This document shows, one piece after another, positions 34,213 to 42,872 of a stretch of DNA of 64,000 nt. Under the pieces are notes generated by a model that did no database searches, was not told the DNA's origin, and worked only from the letters and a program-made list of their open reading frames with translations. The stretch lies in NCBI GenBank assembly GCA_030562195.1, contig JAUJPP010000005.1:15177106-15241105 (forward strand). Reading direction: 5' to 3'. The DNA is from Nipponacmea schrenckii. Lineage: Eukaryota > Mollusca > Gastropoda > Lottiidae. The position numbers and the translations under genes are program-made. How positions within the stretch are numbered: the first letter of the stretch is position 1; each line of letters starts with the position of its first letter.

Positions 34213-34482
34213 TGATAATCATAAATCTCAAGTAAATAAAACATTTGTAACAGCTCCCATATTTATAAAAGAAAATAACGAAAATAAAGATTACTTTGCA
34301 CGTTTTAAAATAAAAAGAATAACAGAACTGATACCACGGTCAAAATATTTTCCTAAAAATTTTAATTATATACCTCAATTAGAGATATCAATTATTATAG
34401 AATATCTTGGTTACAGAAACAAAGACAATAAAGTATTTTTGTCTACGAAAAACATTGGTTTATCACAATTAGAGTTAATTTA
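34213..34482 (+). pseudogene. Polinton fragment C: piece of the gene found at 39634-39954
   Basis: This is homologous to about 39750-39945 (shared YIPQLEI then IIIEYLG) but carries a different 3' end, continuing for about 25 codons (STKNIGLSQLELI) to a stop, whereas copy A is cut after EYIG. Several indels break the upstream frame. It shows a third Polinton copy and gives the natural end of this gene. Function unknown. Confidence 0.7.
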
Positions 34483-34493
34483 ATTCTTAAAAA

Positions 34494-34763
34494 ATGAATA
34501 CCGAAGGGTTAAACACACAGAATTTACAAGATGTTATGATGCGTAAACAAAAAGAGTTAGAAGGAGAATTCAATCATTACAAAAAGTAAACAAAATGTTG
34601 GAGTAGGATAGACACTACTTTTAAAACTGTAAGTGTTATGACAACAGCAACTACTGTAACAGCAAGTATTTCTCTTCCAATATTTATTCCAACTATCCTA
34701 GGAGCACTTAAAGCTATTCAAACATCTTCATGTGGTATTGGGTTTACCTCTAAAAAGAAATAA
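34494..34763 (+). pseudogene. Small membrane protein of Polinton fragment C with an in-frame stop
   Basis: ATG 34494 opens 31 codons (MNTEGLNTQNLQDVMMRKQK...) and meets TAA at 34587. Without shifting, the same frame continues open to a second stop at 34761, encoding a hydrophobic stretch (TASISLPIFIPTILGAL) and a KKK end. The complete product would be about 89 residues with one membrane segment. A single nonsense mutation is the simplest explanation; stop read-through is less likely. Its spacing behind the previous gene is 11 bases, as elsewhere in this element. I do not recognise the family. Confidence 0.5.
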
Positions 34764-34795
34764 TATTACAAAACCATATCAAATTTAATAAGAAC

Positions 34796-34886
34796 AGTAG
34801 TAATAGAACTTACAGATATCCGGCACCCCTTCGCTTCGCTCCGCTCCGCTCAGAGCTACCGGATATCTGTAAGTTCTATTACTACT
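34796..34886. repeat. Perfect 28-bp stem-loop at the left end of Polinton copy A
   Basis: Arms 34796-34823 and 34859-34886 are perfect reverse complements (starting AGTAGTAATAGAACTTAC), with a 35-base GC-rich loop containing TTCGCTTCGCTCCGCTCCGC. The same structure is at 63443-63533. Polinton termini commonly begin AG, which fits the outer arm. It could be a fused pair of element ends. Confidence 0.95.
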
Positions 34887-35354
34887 ATTTGCCCACCCGC
34901 CCTCCCTTTTAATAACCAAAAAATGTCTTAAATAAACATTCACTTTAAACTCCATGATATATTATAACTAAATTCGTCTGTTAAATTATTAAAATTGTTT
35001 AATCAATATTCTCTTTAACATTCTTGAATATTCTCGAACTTTATTAACTGCGTCGTAATAGTTCACACCTGTTACTTGCCAACTCTTTTTGAAGCCGGTC
35101 GTGTTAATGTACAGTTTAGTTTCTGTTTACTCTGGGTTTTAATATTCTTTGGACAAGAGATTAACAGAATTATATCCTATTAAGGTATGTAATATCTATA
35201 TGTAATATTAACAGTTTAATAATATCAAATTTTCGTTAGTTTGTCAATTGTAAAACTAGAACGAATGGTTTCAGAAATCGGACAATGTTTCAAAATAATT
35301 CTGAAGAAGTAACGTTCTGGAAACTAATGTGATTTGAAAATATTTATCAATCTT
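34796..35354. repeat. Long direct repeat, left copy
   Basis: About 559 bases, including the stem-loop, are almost identical to 63443-64000 in the same orientation; the match may extend beyond the window. It contains AAAATGTCTTAAATAAAC, a damaged version of the first codons of the PLA2-like gene at 36247. No gene otherwise. Confidence 0.95.
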
Positions 35355-35578
35355 ATCTAAAACAGTTTGAGATTATGTTCATTAACTGAAAGGTGAGTGT
35401 GTAAAATATATTTAATAATAAATTCTCCATTTTATGTTTCTGTTTACGTGGTAAATATTCACAGATGTGACAATCAATAATACAGTATAATGGTACACGT
35501 GTTTGATCGATCAATAGAAGTTAATTACCTGTGAAACTTCCTACCTGCGTAGTTATACCTAACAACATAACAACAGTT

Positions 35579-35752
35579 GGTAACTAAGGACCCGTACTGA
35601 TAGTACGCTTTTCGATCATGCGCAGTTGGATAGAACAACAACATCCGCAACTGACATATCCTGTCATGCGCAGATGAATAGCAACCAAATAACAATATTC
35701 GTAACTAACGACCCGTACTAGTAGTACGTTTTTTCGATAATGCGCAGTTGAG
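35579..35752. repeat. Paired subterminal repeats
   Basis: Two copies of a roughly 52-base word (35579-35631 and 35701-35752) share GACCCGTACT, TAGTACG and ATGCGCAGTTG. Each holds a GTACT/AGTAC inverted core. They could be protein-binding sites near the element end. The stretch 35355-35990 is otherwise non-coding. Confidence 0.7.
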
Positions 35753-35993
35753 AAAACAATTAATAATAATTTATGATAATGTTGTATTGATTATGAACCT
35801 TTGAAATTATTTATACTTGTAATAAAATTCTTTTGTTGTATTTCTTTTATCAAATCTACTATATTAAAAATATGGGATTGATTTTAAAGCATGAAAAGGA
35901 AAAGTTCAATTACACTGGAGATGGTTTCTTCTCTTGATTGATGTCCCTTATACCAAAGGTTACATCCTTTGTAACTAAAAACAATGACCAAAA

Positions 35994-36227
35994 ATGTCTT
36001 TAATAAACATTCACTCCCCTACAACTTATAAAGATAGTAAAAACCAATTAGAAAACCATCAAAAACTTTTAAACTCACATCATAAAAAACTAGAAAGTTA
36101 TCAACAACAATTAGCTAATATAGTTGATAAAACTCAGTTGGACAGAATAAATTTATTAATATCACAACTAGACGAAAAAATTACAAAACAAAAATCAGAT
36201 ATATACCAAAGGTTACATCCTTTGTAA
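35994..36227 (+). pseudogene. Chimeric frame: PLA2-gene start joined to a fibre-gene segment
   Basis: The first 12 residues (MSLINIHSPTTY) equal the start of the gene at 36247, and the rest (KLLNSHHKKLESYQQQ, DEKITKQKSDI) equals an internal piece of the fibre-like gene at about 38030-38205. A block of about 80 bases (35953-36030, repeated at 36204-36283) flanks the insert directly on both sides. This is a rearrangement product, not a normal gene. Confidence 0.85.
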
Positions 36228-36246
36228 CTAAAAACAATGACCAAAA

Positions 36247-37399
36247 ATGTCTTTAATAAACATTCACTCCCCTACAACTTATTTCGGATCAGGATACATT
36301 CAAAAATCTCTAACTAAACTTCCCGGTTTTCCATGGGCTAAATATAAAGGTGAGAAACATCTTCCAGGTCATAACTACACTGGTCCGGGAACTAGGTTAG
36401 ATTTACGACTAGATGAAAATGATAATCCAAAACCAGGTGAAGAGTTGATGCTGCTGCACTTAAACACGACAAACTATACAGAAATGAAGACTTACAATTT
36501 CGACATGAAGCAGATAAACAAATGATTAAAGAATTAGAATCCATTCCAAATCCCACTTTTAGAGAAAAAGTTGAAAGAGCATTAATCATAAGATTATTAA
36601 AATCAAAAATGAAATTGGGTATGGGATTAGCAGATGAAATTCATAAAGAATTCAGAAAAACTAAAAACTTTTTAAAAGTGAAAGTATTTGCCAAAGACGA
36701 TATATGGTCTGCAGATTTAATTAATATGCCCCCAGAAAGAGGTTATAAATATTGCTTAACAGTTATAGATTTATATACAAGATACGCTTGGGTTATTCCT
36801 CTAAAAAACAAAACAGGTCTAACTGTTAAAAAAAACATTTGAAACAATAATGAAACATAGAAAACCCAAAAAGTTATGGGTAGATCAAGGAACAGAATTT
36901 TATAATAAAAATATGAAATCTCTAGGGTTTGAAATTCACAGTACATATAACGAAGGTAAAGCTGTAGTAATTGAGAGATTTAACAGAACTCTTAAAAACA
37001 AATTATTCAAAAAGTTCACAGAATTGAATTCTCAAAAATGGCTTAAAATATTACCTATTGTTGTCGATGAATATAAAAATAAAATTCATTCATCTATAAA
37101 AGTTACTCCTACAGAAGCTTCAAAAAATCCAGATATTATAAAATCAATTAACACACAAAACAATTTTGAAAATGAGAATTTAAATATTAAACGCAAATTT
37201 AAAGTTGGAGATAGAGTTCGTATTTATAAATATAAAAGTAAATTCGAAAAAGGGTTTTGTTGGATATTGGACGAATGAAATCTTTATTATTGATAAAGTT
37301 AATAAAACTTCACCACCAACTTACAGTTTAGTAGATTTACATGGTGAAGAAATCTTGGGTAGATTTTATCAAAACGAACTTCAAAAAACTGGTTTTTAA
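36247..37399 (+). pseudogene. Phospholipase A2-like domain followed by Polinton integrase, frameshifted
   Basis: The start MSLINIHSPTTY leads into LPGHNYTGPGTRLDLRL, the calcium-loop pattern of parvovirus-type phospholipase A2; after a frame change near 36440 the catalytic HDKLY follows (36465-36479). Then KSKMKLGMGL and ADEIHKEF lead into a retroviral-type integrase: DDIWSADLINM (first Asp), LWVDQGTEFY (second Asp) and AVVIERFNRTLKNKL (Glu), and a chromodomain-like C terminus with GYWTNEIFIID and ILGRFYQNEL. The integrase would insert element DNA into chromosomes; the PLA2-like part might act on membranes. Frameshifts near 36440, 36835 (A-run) and 37250 break it. The Asp-Glu spacing is 29 residues, shorter than the usual about 35. 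Whether PLA2 and integrase were one protein or two is uncertain. Confidence 0.8.
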
Positions 37400-37400
37400 A

Positions 37401-37790
37401 ATGATTACTTTTAAAGAATTCTTACAAAAATACGGAACAGATACTACCACAAATTTTCAATTAATCAAATGGGCAGAAGAATTAAACATAAAACCTTTTT
37501 ACTATTATATGCGTTTTACAAAGTTTTATGCTATAACTAATATCCACACTTCAGATCAAAAAGGCGTCCATCATTCTGCTTTATTCAAAGGGGATTCGAT
37601 GTATTTTTTTGATTCATATGGATTAGATCCAACTAAAGAAATTATTGATTTGAATTATGGTCCAAAAAAATGTTCTACTTTTCAAATTCAAAAACCAGGA
37701 GATAAATTTTGTGGACAACTTTCTCTTTGGGTTTTATATCAATTAAGTTTAGGTAAACCATTTGAACAAATAGTATTGAATCTTGTTTAA
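37401..37790 (+). CDS. Adenain-type cysteine protease (Polinton PRO)
   Basis: This is an intact 129-codon frame; ATG 37401 is chosen because it follows the integrase stop by one base and begins the conserved MITFKEFL. The family cleaves capsid precursor proteins during particle maturation. Candidate catalytic residues are His57 or His58 in KGVHHSALF, Asp71 in YFFDSYGLDP, Gln97 in FQIQKPG and Cys104 in KFCGQLSLW; the Gln-Cys spacing of seven equals adenovirus protease. Length is close to or a little under other Polinton proteases. The gene is followed after four A bases by the fibre-like gene. Among the single-copy genes of copy A it is one of the few without damage. Confidence 0.85.
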   Translation: MITFKEFLQKYGTDTTTNFQLIKWAEELNIKPFYYYMRFTKFYAITNIHTSDQKGVHHSALFKGDSMYFFDSYGLDPTKEIIDLNYGPKKCSTFQIQKPGDKFCGQLSLWVLYQLSLGKPFEQIVLNLV

Positions 37791-37794
37791 AAAA

Positions 37795-39234
37795 ATGGCA
37801 AATAAATTTGGTCTAGGAAACTTAAAGAATGAAGTTCCTACATTAACGCTTAGTAAATTCAAACCATATTTTGTAGATCAAACTGGAGACACACTTCAAG
37901 GTGATATAGATATGAATAATTTCAAAATAACTAATTTAAAATTTCCTCAACAACAAAAAGATGCAATAAATAAAGGTTATTTAACTCAAACAACTAAAAG
38001 TTTACATCAAAAAATAACTGTATTAGATAAAGATAGTAAAAACCCCAAATTTGAAAACCATCAAAAACTTTTAAACTCACATCATAAAAAACTAGAAAGT
38101 TATCAACAACAATTAGCTAATATAGTTGATAAAACTCAGTTGGACAGAATAAATTTATTAATATCACAACTAGACGAAAAAATTACAAAACAAAAATCAG
38201 ATATTAAACAACTGATAGGTAACATTAAACCAGGTATAAGCGAAGAAAAATTAAAACAAGAATTAGCTAATCTTGAAACGAAACTAAATGATGATAATGA
38301 ACTAACAGAAATTAAAACCTATATTCAACAACAATTAGTTAATGTGGTTGATAAATCTCAATTACAAAATTTAAATTTATTAATATCTCAACTAGACGAT
38401 AAAATTACAAAGCAAAAATTATATATTAAACAACTGACAAGTAACATTAAACCAGGTATAAGCGAAGAAAAATTAAAACAAGAATTAATTCCTCTAGAGA
38501 CGAAACTTAATGATGACAGTAAACTAACAGAAATTAAAACTTATGTTCAACAACAATTAGTTAATATGGTTGATAAAACTCGGTTACAGAATTTTATTTC
38601 ATTAATATCCAAATTAGATGACAGAATTACAAAAGAGAAAATAGATTTGAAACAACTAATAGATAATATTAAACCAGGTATTAGCGAAGAGAGACTGAAA
38701 CAAGAATTGTCTAAATTAGAAACAAATAATAACAACGAGCTAACAGAAATTAAAACCTATATTCAACAACAATTAGTTGTAGTGTAGCCGACAAAACTCA
38801 ATTACAAAATTTAAATTTATTAATAACCCAATTAGATGATAAAATTACCAAACAAAAATTTAAATGTAAAAGAACTAATAGCTAATATCAAACCAGGTAT
38901 AAGCGAAGAAAAATTAAAACAAGAATTATCTGATTTAGAAACTAAACTTAATGATAACAATGAACTAACAGAAATTAAAACCTATATCGAACAGCAATTA
39001 GCTAATGTAGTAGACAAAGCGGAGTTAGAGAGATTAAAATCATCCATATCTGAATTAAATAAAAAAATTGAGTCAAGTGAAAAGATGTTTCAAAAAATCA
39101 ATAAAAGATTACTACCGATAGAAAAGCCTTATTGTTTTAGTTTACCCTTTAATGATGGTATTTTAGAAAAGTATGGATTTGTTGCAACATATGAAGGAAG
39201 ATTAGTTGACCTATCTCGATTTAAATCTATGTAA
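37795..39234 (+). pseudogene. Fibre-like coiled-coil protein with a phage-tail-fibre motif, one frameshift
   Basis: ATG 37795 follows the protease stop by four bases. The N-terminal part contains DQTGDTLQGDIDMNNFKITN and DAINKGYLTQ, the pattern found at the start of many phage tail fibres and fibre-like virion proteins. It is followed by about five repeats of 74 residues (222 bp), each with QQQLVNVVDK, LISQLDDKITKQ and NIKPGISEEKLKQEL, predicted coiled coil, then a distinct C-terminal part (CFSLPFNDGILEKYGF). It would form an elongated trimeric or dimeric rod on the particle, probably for attachment; this is inference. The frame breaks at about 38775-38800 in the fourth repeat. It probably corresponds to the coiled-coil protein called PC1 in some Polintons. 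Confidence 0.65.
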
Positions 39235-39257
39235 AATTACATCAAACTTTTCAATAT

Positions 39258-39653
39258 TTGAAATTACGTCTTCAACTGAAGCAGTCATTACTATATCGTT
39301 TCCTTTTAAAAAAAATAAAAACATTTGTGTATAAACAAATGGATCGAAATGGTATGACATTTAATTATGATGTTAGACTATTTAAAAGAACAATTTCCAC
39401 AATAACCAAGGGTGGAAAAATTAAAGAGATTCATGGATCTTTAATACGTCCTTATAATATGGATAATGTACCACTTAATACAGATTTTGTCGATGGAGTG
39501 GAAATTAAAATAAACATTACGGATCAAGATTCTTATATAAATGACTTACCATTTGTCATCACTGAGTGTGGTATATATTTCCTGGATTTGATATTAATGA
39601 CAAATGAAAAACCACAAATTGTAAATTTGATAAATGATAAAAAAATTACATAA
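39258..39653 (+). CDS. Unrecognised Polinton frame, possibly the fibre head
   Basis: The frame is open for about 131 codons, and the protein-like part begins near MDRNGMTFNYDVRLFK (39339). It contains EIHGSLIRPYNMDN and FVITECGIYFLDL, suggestive of a beta-rich domain. It lies directly after the fibre-like gene and an adjacent frame also looks coding (SIFEITSSTEAVITISFPF), so a frameshift may separate it from the rod. I cannot assign a function. Confidence 0.4.
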   Translation: MKLRLQLKQSLLYRFLLKKIKTFVYKQMDRNGMTFNYDVRLFKRTISTITKGGKIKEIHGSLIRPYNMDNVPLNTDFVDGVEIKINITDQDSYINDLPFVITECGIYFLDLILMTNEKPQIVNLINDKKIT

Positions 39654-39954
39654 CGATGGAAGAAAAAAATATACATTTTTGAAATGGAAAGAATTTGAAC
39701 ACATAAGATGTTATTTTGATTTTGGTAATATTTTTACTTCATTTGATGTTCATAAATCTCAAGTAAATAAAGCATTTATAACACCTCCCGTACTTATGAT
39801 GGAAGATAACGATAATGTAGATTACTTTGCACGTTTTAAAATAGAAAGTATAACAGAATTGCCACGGTCAAATCATTTACCTAAAAATGTTCATTATATA
39901 CCTCAATTAGAGATAACAATTATTATAGAATATATTGGTTCCCTCTTTATTTAA
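39634..39954 (+). pseudogene. Unrecognised Polinton gene upstream of the capsid gene, 3' truncated
   Basis: The frame reads KYTFLKWKEFEHIRCYFDFG, then VDYFARFKIESITELPR and YIPQLEITIIIEYIG, and ends in LFI after a breakpoint; fragment C shows the missing C terminus of about 25 residues. Its start is unclear: there is no ATG in frame with a clean spacer. The deletion joins it to the capsid gene start four bases downstream. It has a predicted beta-rich character. Function unknown. Confidence 0.45.
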
Positions 39955-39958
39955 CGAA

Positions 39959-41022
39959 ATGGTTTTAGAAGCCGGTTCAAATATAATTGAAACAATCAAA
40001 CACCCAGGTGAGTTTGAACAATGCTTAAAACTCTTTTGTATCCAAAAAATTATACAACGGCATCGGGTTGGATGCCAGACACGGGAGACGGGGAAATACA
40101 ATCTAAAGAAGATAATCTAGCAGCAGACGCCAACCAGGCAGCAGTTAGAGCTAGTGTTAACAATTTGATCAATATAACCAAATTTCAAAATAATGAAGGT
40201 TATAAACAGAGGGTTGTATTTTACAATAAACCTATTGATATAAATAGCTGGGGTTCGTACATAAACTGGAATTTATATCCCCTCTTTGGATTACTTGAGC
40301 ACAGGAAAGTTTACATTGGTCTACCCTTCAAAATCCATCTTCAAAGATTAATAAATAACGATAGAATATTTTTTGGAGAAAACAATTCAAATGCTAAATT
40401 AGCAATAACCGATATCCAATTATACGTGCCAGTATTAACCCCAACAATCGAAGTAGAAACAAGACTTCTTAGTAGTTTGAAAAAAGATATCGAAATAGCA
40501 TTTTTAAGAAGAAATACGATTGGATCGATAACAATCACAGGGGAGAATTTCACATGGCAAGTGACGAATACCACAAAACCAGCGAGATATTTAATACTTG
40601 GTTTCAAAAATCTTCCAGATTCACAAACGAACAACAACAACCTTTTTAAAGTAACTGGTGACAACTTTGGAGATCCTAAAATAAAAAGGGTTCAAGTAAG
40701 ATTAAACAATGAAAATTATCCAAATCAACCCTTAAAAATAAATCCTGATACGAAGGACTTTAATGAGTTGTATAGAAACTATAAGCTCATGAGCGAATTA
40801 TTTGGAAATGTACCACAGTTTAATTATTTCGATTTTATTTTAAATTATCCTATATTTTGTTTTGATCTCTCTGCTCACAAAGAAGACTTGTTCAAAACAG
40901 GCGTACAGTTGTCTGTATACATTGAAAAAACAGCTGGAGATATGGTAGGGTATTGTCTCTTGTTAGAGGAATCTCGTCATATCATAAATATAATGGATAG
41001 AAAGATGAATAGAATAGAATAA
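39959..41022 (+). pseudogene. Major capsid protein of Polinton copy A, one frameshift
   Basis: The start MVLEAGSNIIETIKHPGEF is followed by a one-base deletion near 40017 (copy B keeps the base), then a 333-codon open frame: LLYPKNYTTASGWMPDTG, YINWNLYPLFGLLEHRK, YIGLPFKIHLQRL, ITDIQLYVPVLTPTIEVE, GDMVGYCLLLEESRHI. The LPF..L block and the DIQLYVP..TP..EVE strand are hallmarks of Polinton double jelly-roll major capsid proteins, which build an icosahedral shell. At about 355 residues it may be shorter than typical and the true N terminus may be lost at the upstream deletion. It is followed by the Gly/Ala-rich gene after 17 bases. Confidence 0.75.
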
Positions 41023-41039
41023 AAATTCTATCTTTAAAA

Positions 41040-41597
41040 ATGAAACCAGAAGTTTTAGTCGCTAAAATATTAGAATCAATCGAAAAAGGGAAACCGAAAA
41101 CAATTACTTATAATGGTATAAAGATACATATTTCACAATCGGTGATTAACAAACTAAAAAATCATAAAGTACTGGACAATATTAATTATAATGAAATAGA
41201 CAAGCAAGCTAAAGAAGGTGGGTTTCTATTTCTTCTCCCATTAATTTTCGGAGGATTAGCAGCGGCAGGTGCTGTTGCCGGTGGAGCTAGTGGTATAGCG
41301 TCAGCGGTAAATAAGAAAAAAGCCGAAGACGCTGCAAACAGAGAAAAACGTAGACATAACCTAGAAATGGAAAAATTAGCCAAAGGTTCTGGGATCAAGG
41401 ATATCTTAGCAAGTGTTAAACAATTCAATCACGCAACAAAGAAAACAGTAAAAGAAGGTTTGTCTAAATTAATTGATCAAATCGATACAGGTGAAACTGA
41501 GATTCAAAAAGAAGGAGAGGGATTAATACTTAAACACATTCTCGCAGTGGTGATGGTTTATTTCTTTCAAAATATAAAGGAGAAGGTATTGTATTAA
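41040..41597 (+). pseudogene. Small protein with a Gly/Ala-rich hydrophobic segment, C terminus frameshifted
   Basis: The product has a basic N-terminal half and a hydrophobic stretch at residues 60-90 (GGFLFLLPLIFGGLAAAGAV), then KKK and a charged helix rich in K, E and Q. It sits between capsid and ATPase genes as does a small membrane-active or core-like protein in other Polintons; I cannot name it. A two-base insertion near 41541 changes the end (HILAVVMVYF). The duplicated 3' end at 42723-42872 keeps the original frame (HIRSGDGLFLSKYKGEGIVL), so this copy is damaged at the tail. Confidence 0.6.
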
Positions 41598-42722
41598 ATC
41601 CTCATTAAAAAAATGGCTGCCAAATTTAAACATTCAGATAGGTTTCCACAAAATCCAATGTTAATGTGTATTGTTGGTCAATCAGGATCAGGAAAAACTC
41701 ACCTCTTATTTAAGATGTTAACAACACCCAAATTATTAGATTTTAATTCCCTTTACATTTATACATCAACTCCAGATCAATTATATTATCAATTTCTGAA
41801 AGCCTTAGAATATTTACAAAAAGAAGACATACAGCAAATATTTCGAATTTATGAACAGGATGAAAATCTTCAAAATGATAAAACTCCTGAAGAATTTATA
41901 AATTATTGTATAAAAGAAAACAACCCATCATTAACACCTACTGATATTCAAGTTGTACTAACCAAGAACGTGAATGATTTAGATTTGTCTAATATCGATA
42001 AGAAAAGGAAAAACCTGATCATTTTCGATGACTGTGTAGCACAATCAAATCAAACAGTTCAACAAGAATTCTTTACTAAAGGAAGACATCACAATTGTCA
42101 TTGTATATACCAATCTCAATCATTTTATGGAATGGACGGAATGTTTATTAGAAAGAACGCTAATTGTTTTATTTTGTTTGAATTAAACGATAAAGATCTA
42201 TCTCAAATACTCCAATCAATAATTCATGGTATGGAGAAAGATGAATTTAAAAAACTTTGTAGAAGACAATGGAGCAATCCTGACGACCATGGATATATCT
42301 TTGTTAATACAAGAAAACCAGCTGGACAAAAAGTTATGACAAATATTTGTAATTAAAAAATGACTGATTGGAATAAAATATTAAAGAGAAATACAGACTA
42401 CATTAAAACTAAAGATAAATTAAAATCTAAAATTGAAGATAGAAGATTATCGCAAATGGGAATGGAGGAGAGTTTATCAACTTTATTTAAGCATCTATTA
42501 AAACAACAAGAAAATGCTCCACCTCCTGCTATAGAAAATGCCCCACCTCCTGCTATAGAAAATGTCCCAGAAAATGAATTTATAATAAAGTCACTTGATG
42601 ATATAAAACGTTATTTTTCAAATCCTGACCCAACATTACCAAAGTCTATTAAACCAGTTGTGGATGATTATGGGTTATTATTCAATGGTTATCGAATATT
42701 GTTCGATCATCGTTACCCTCAA
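41457..42722 (+). repeat. Tandem duplication unit 1 (1.27 kb)
   Basis: The unit covers the end of the Gly/Ala-rich gene, the ATPase and the first 121 codons of the next gene. Unit 2 is 42723-43987. Junction microhomology is AAGG. Only a two-base and a one-base indel separate the units, so it is recent, or an assembly duplication. Confidence 0.95.
41613..42356 (+). CDS. Packaging ATPase (FtsK/HerA-like, A32 type), copy 1
   Basis: An intact 247-residue protein. Walker A is GQSGSGKT (residues 22-29), Walker B is NLIIFDDC (134-141), followed by FFTKGRHHNCHCIYQSQS, matching the A32-like genome packaging ATPases of Polintons and large DNA viruses. It would pump element DNA into the capsid using ATP. 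The start is fixed by the A-rich spacer before ATG 41613. Protein-identical to copy 2 at 42878. The next gene starts three bases after its stop. Confidence 0.9.
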   Translation: MAAKFKHSDRFPQNPMLMCIVGQSGSGKTHLLFKMLTTPKLLDFNSLYIYTSTPDQLYYQFLKALEYLQKEDIQQIFRIYEQDENLQNDKTPEEFINYCIKENNPSLTPTDIQVVLTKNVNDLDLSNIDKKRKNLIIFDDCVAQSNQTVQQEFFTKGRHHNCHCIYQSQSFYGMDGMFIRKNANCFILFELNDKDLSQILQSIIHGMEKDEFKKLCRRQWSNPDDHGYIFVNTRKPAGQKVMTNICN

Positions 42723-42872
42723 GGTTTGTCTAAATTAATTGATCAAATCGATACAGGTGAAACTGAGATTCAAAAAGAAGGAGAGGGATTAATACTTAAA
42801 CACATTCGCAGTGGTGATGGTTTATTTCTTTCAAAATATAAAGGAGAAGGTATTGTATTAAATCCTCATTAA
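42360..42872 (+). pseudogene. Truncated uncharacterised protein fused to the tail of the Gly/Ala-rich protein
   Basis: The first 121 codons match the gene at 43625 (MTDWNKILKRN to DHRYPQ), then the frame passes through the duplication junction at 42722/42723 into GLSKLIDQIDTGETEIQK, the C-terminal part of the gene at 41040, and stops at 42870. It is a by-product of the tandem duplication. The tail here keeps the undamaged reading frame of that gene. Confidence 0.85.

Noticed and set aside
34796..34886. Bacterial-type attC or terminator
   Set aside because: The surrounding genes and genome are those of a eukaryotic Polinton; the stem-loop is better explained as an element end.
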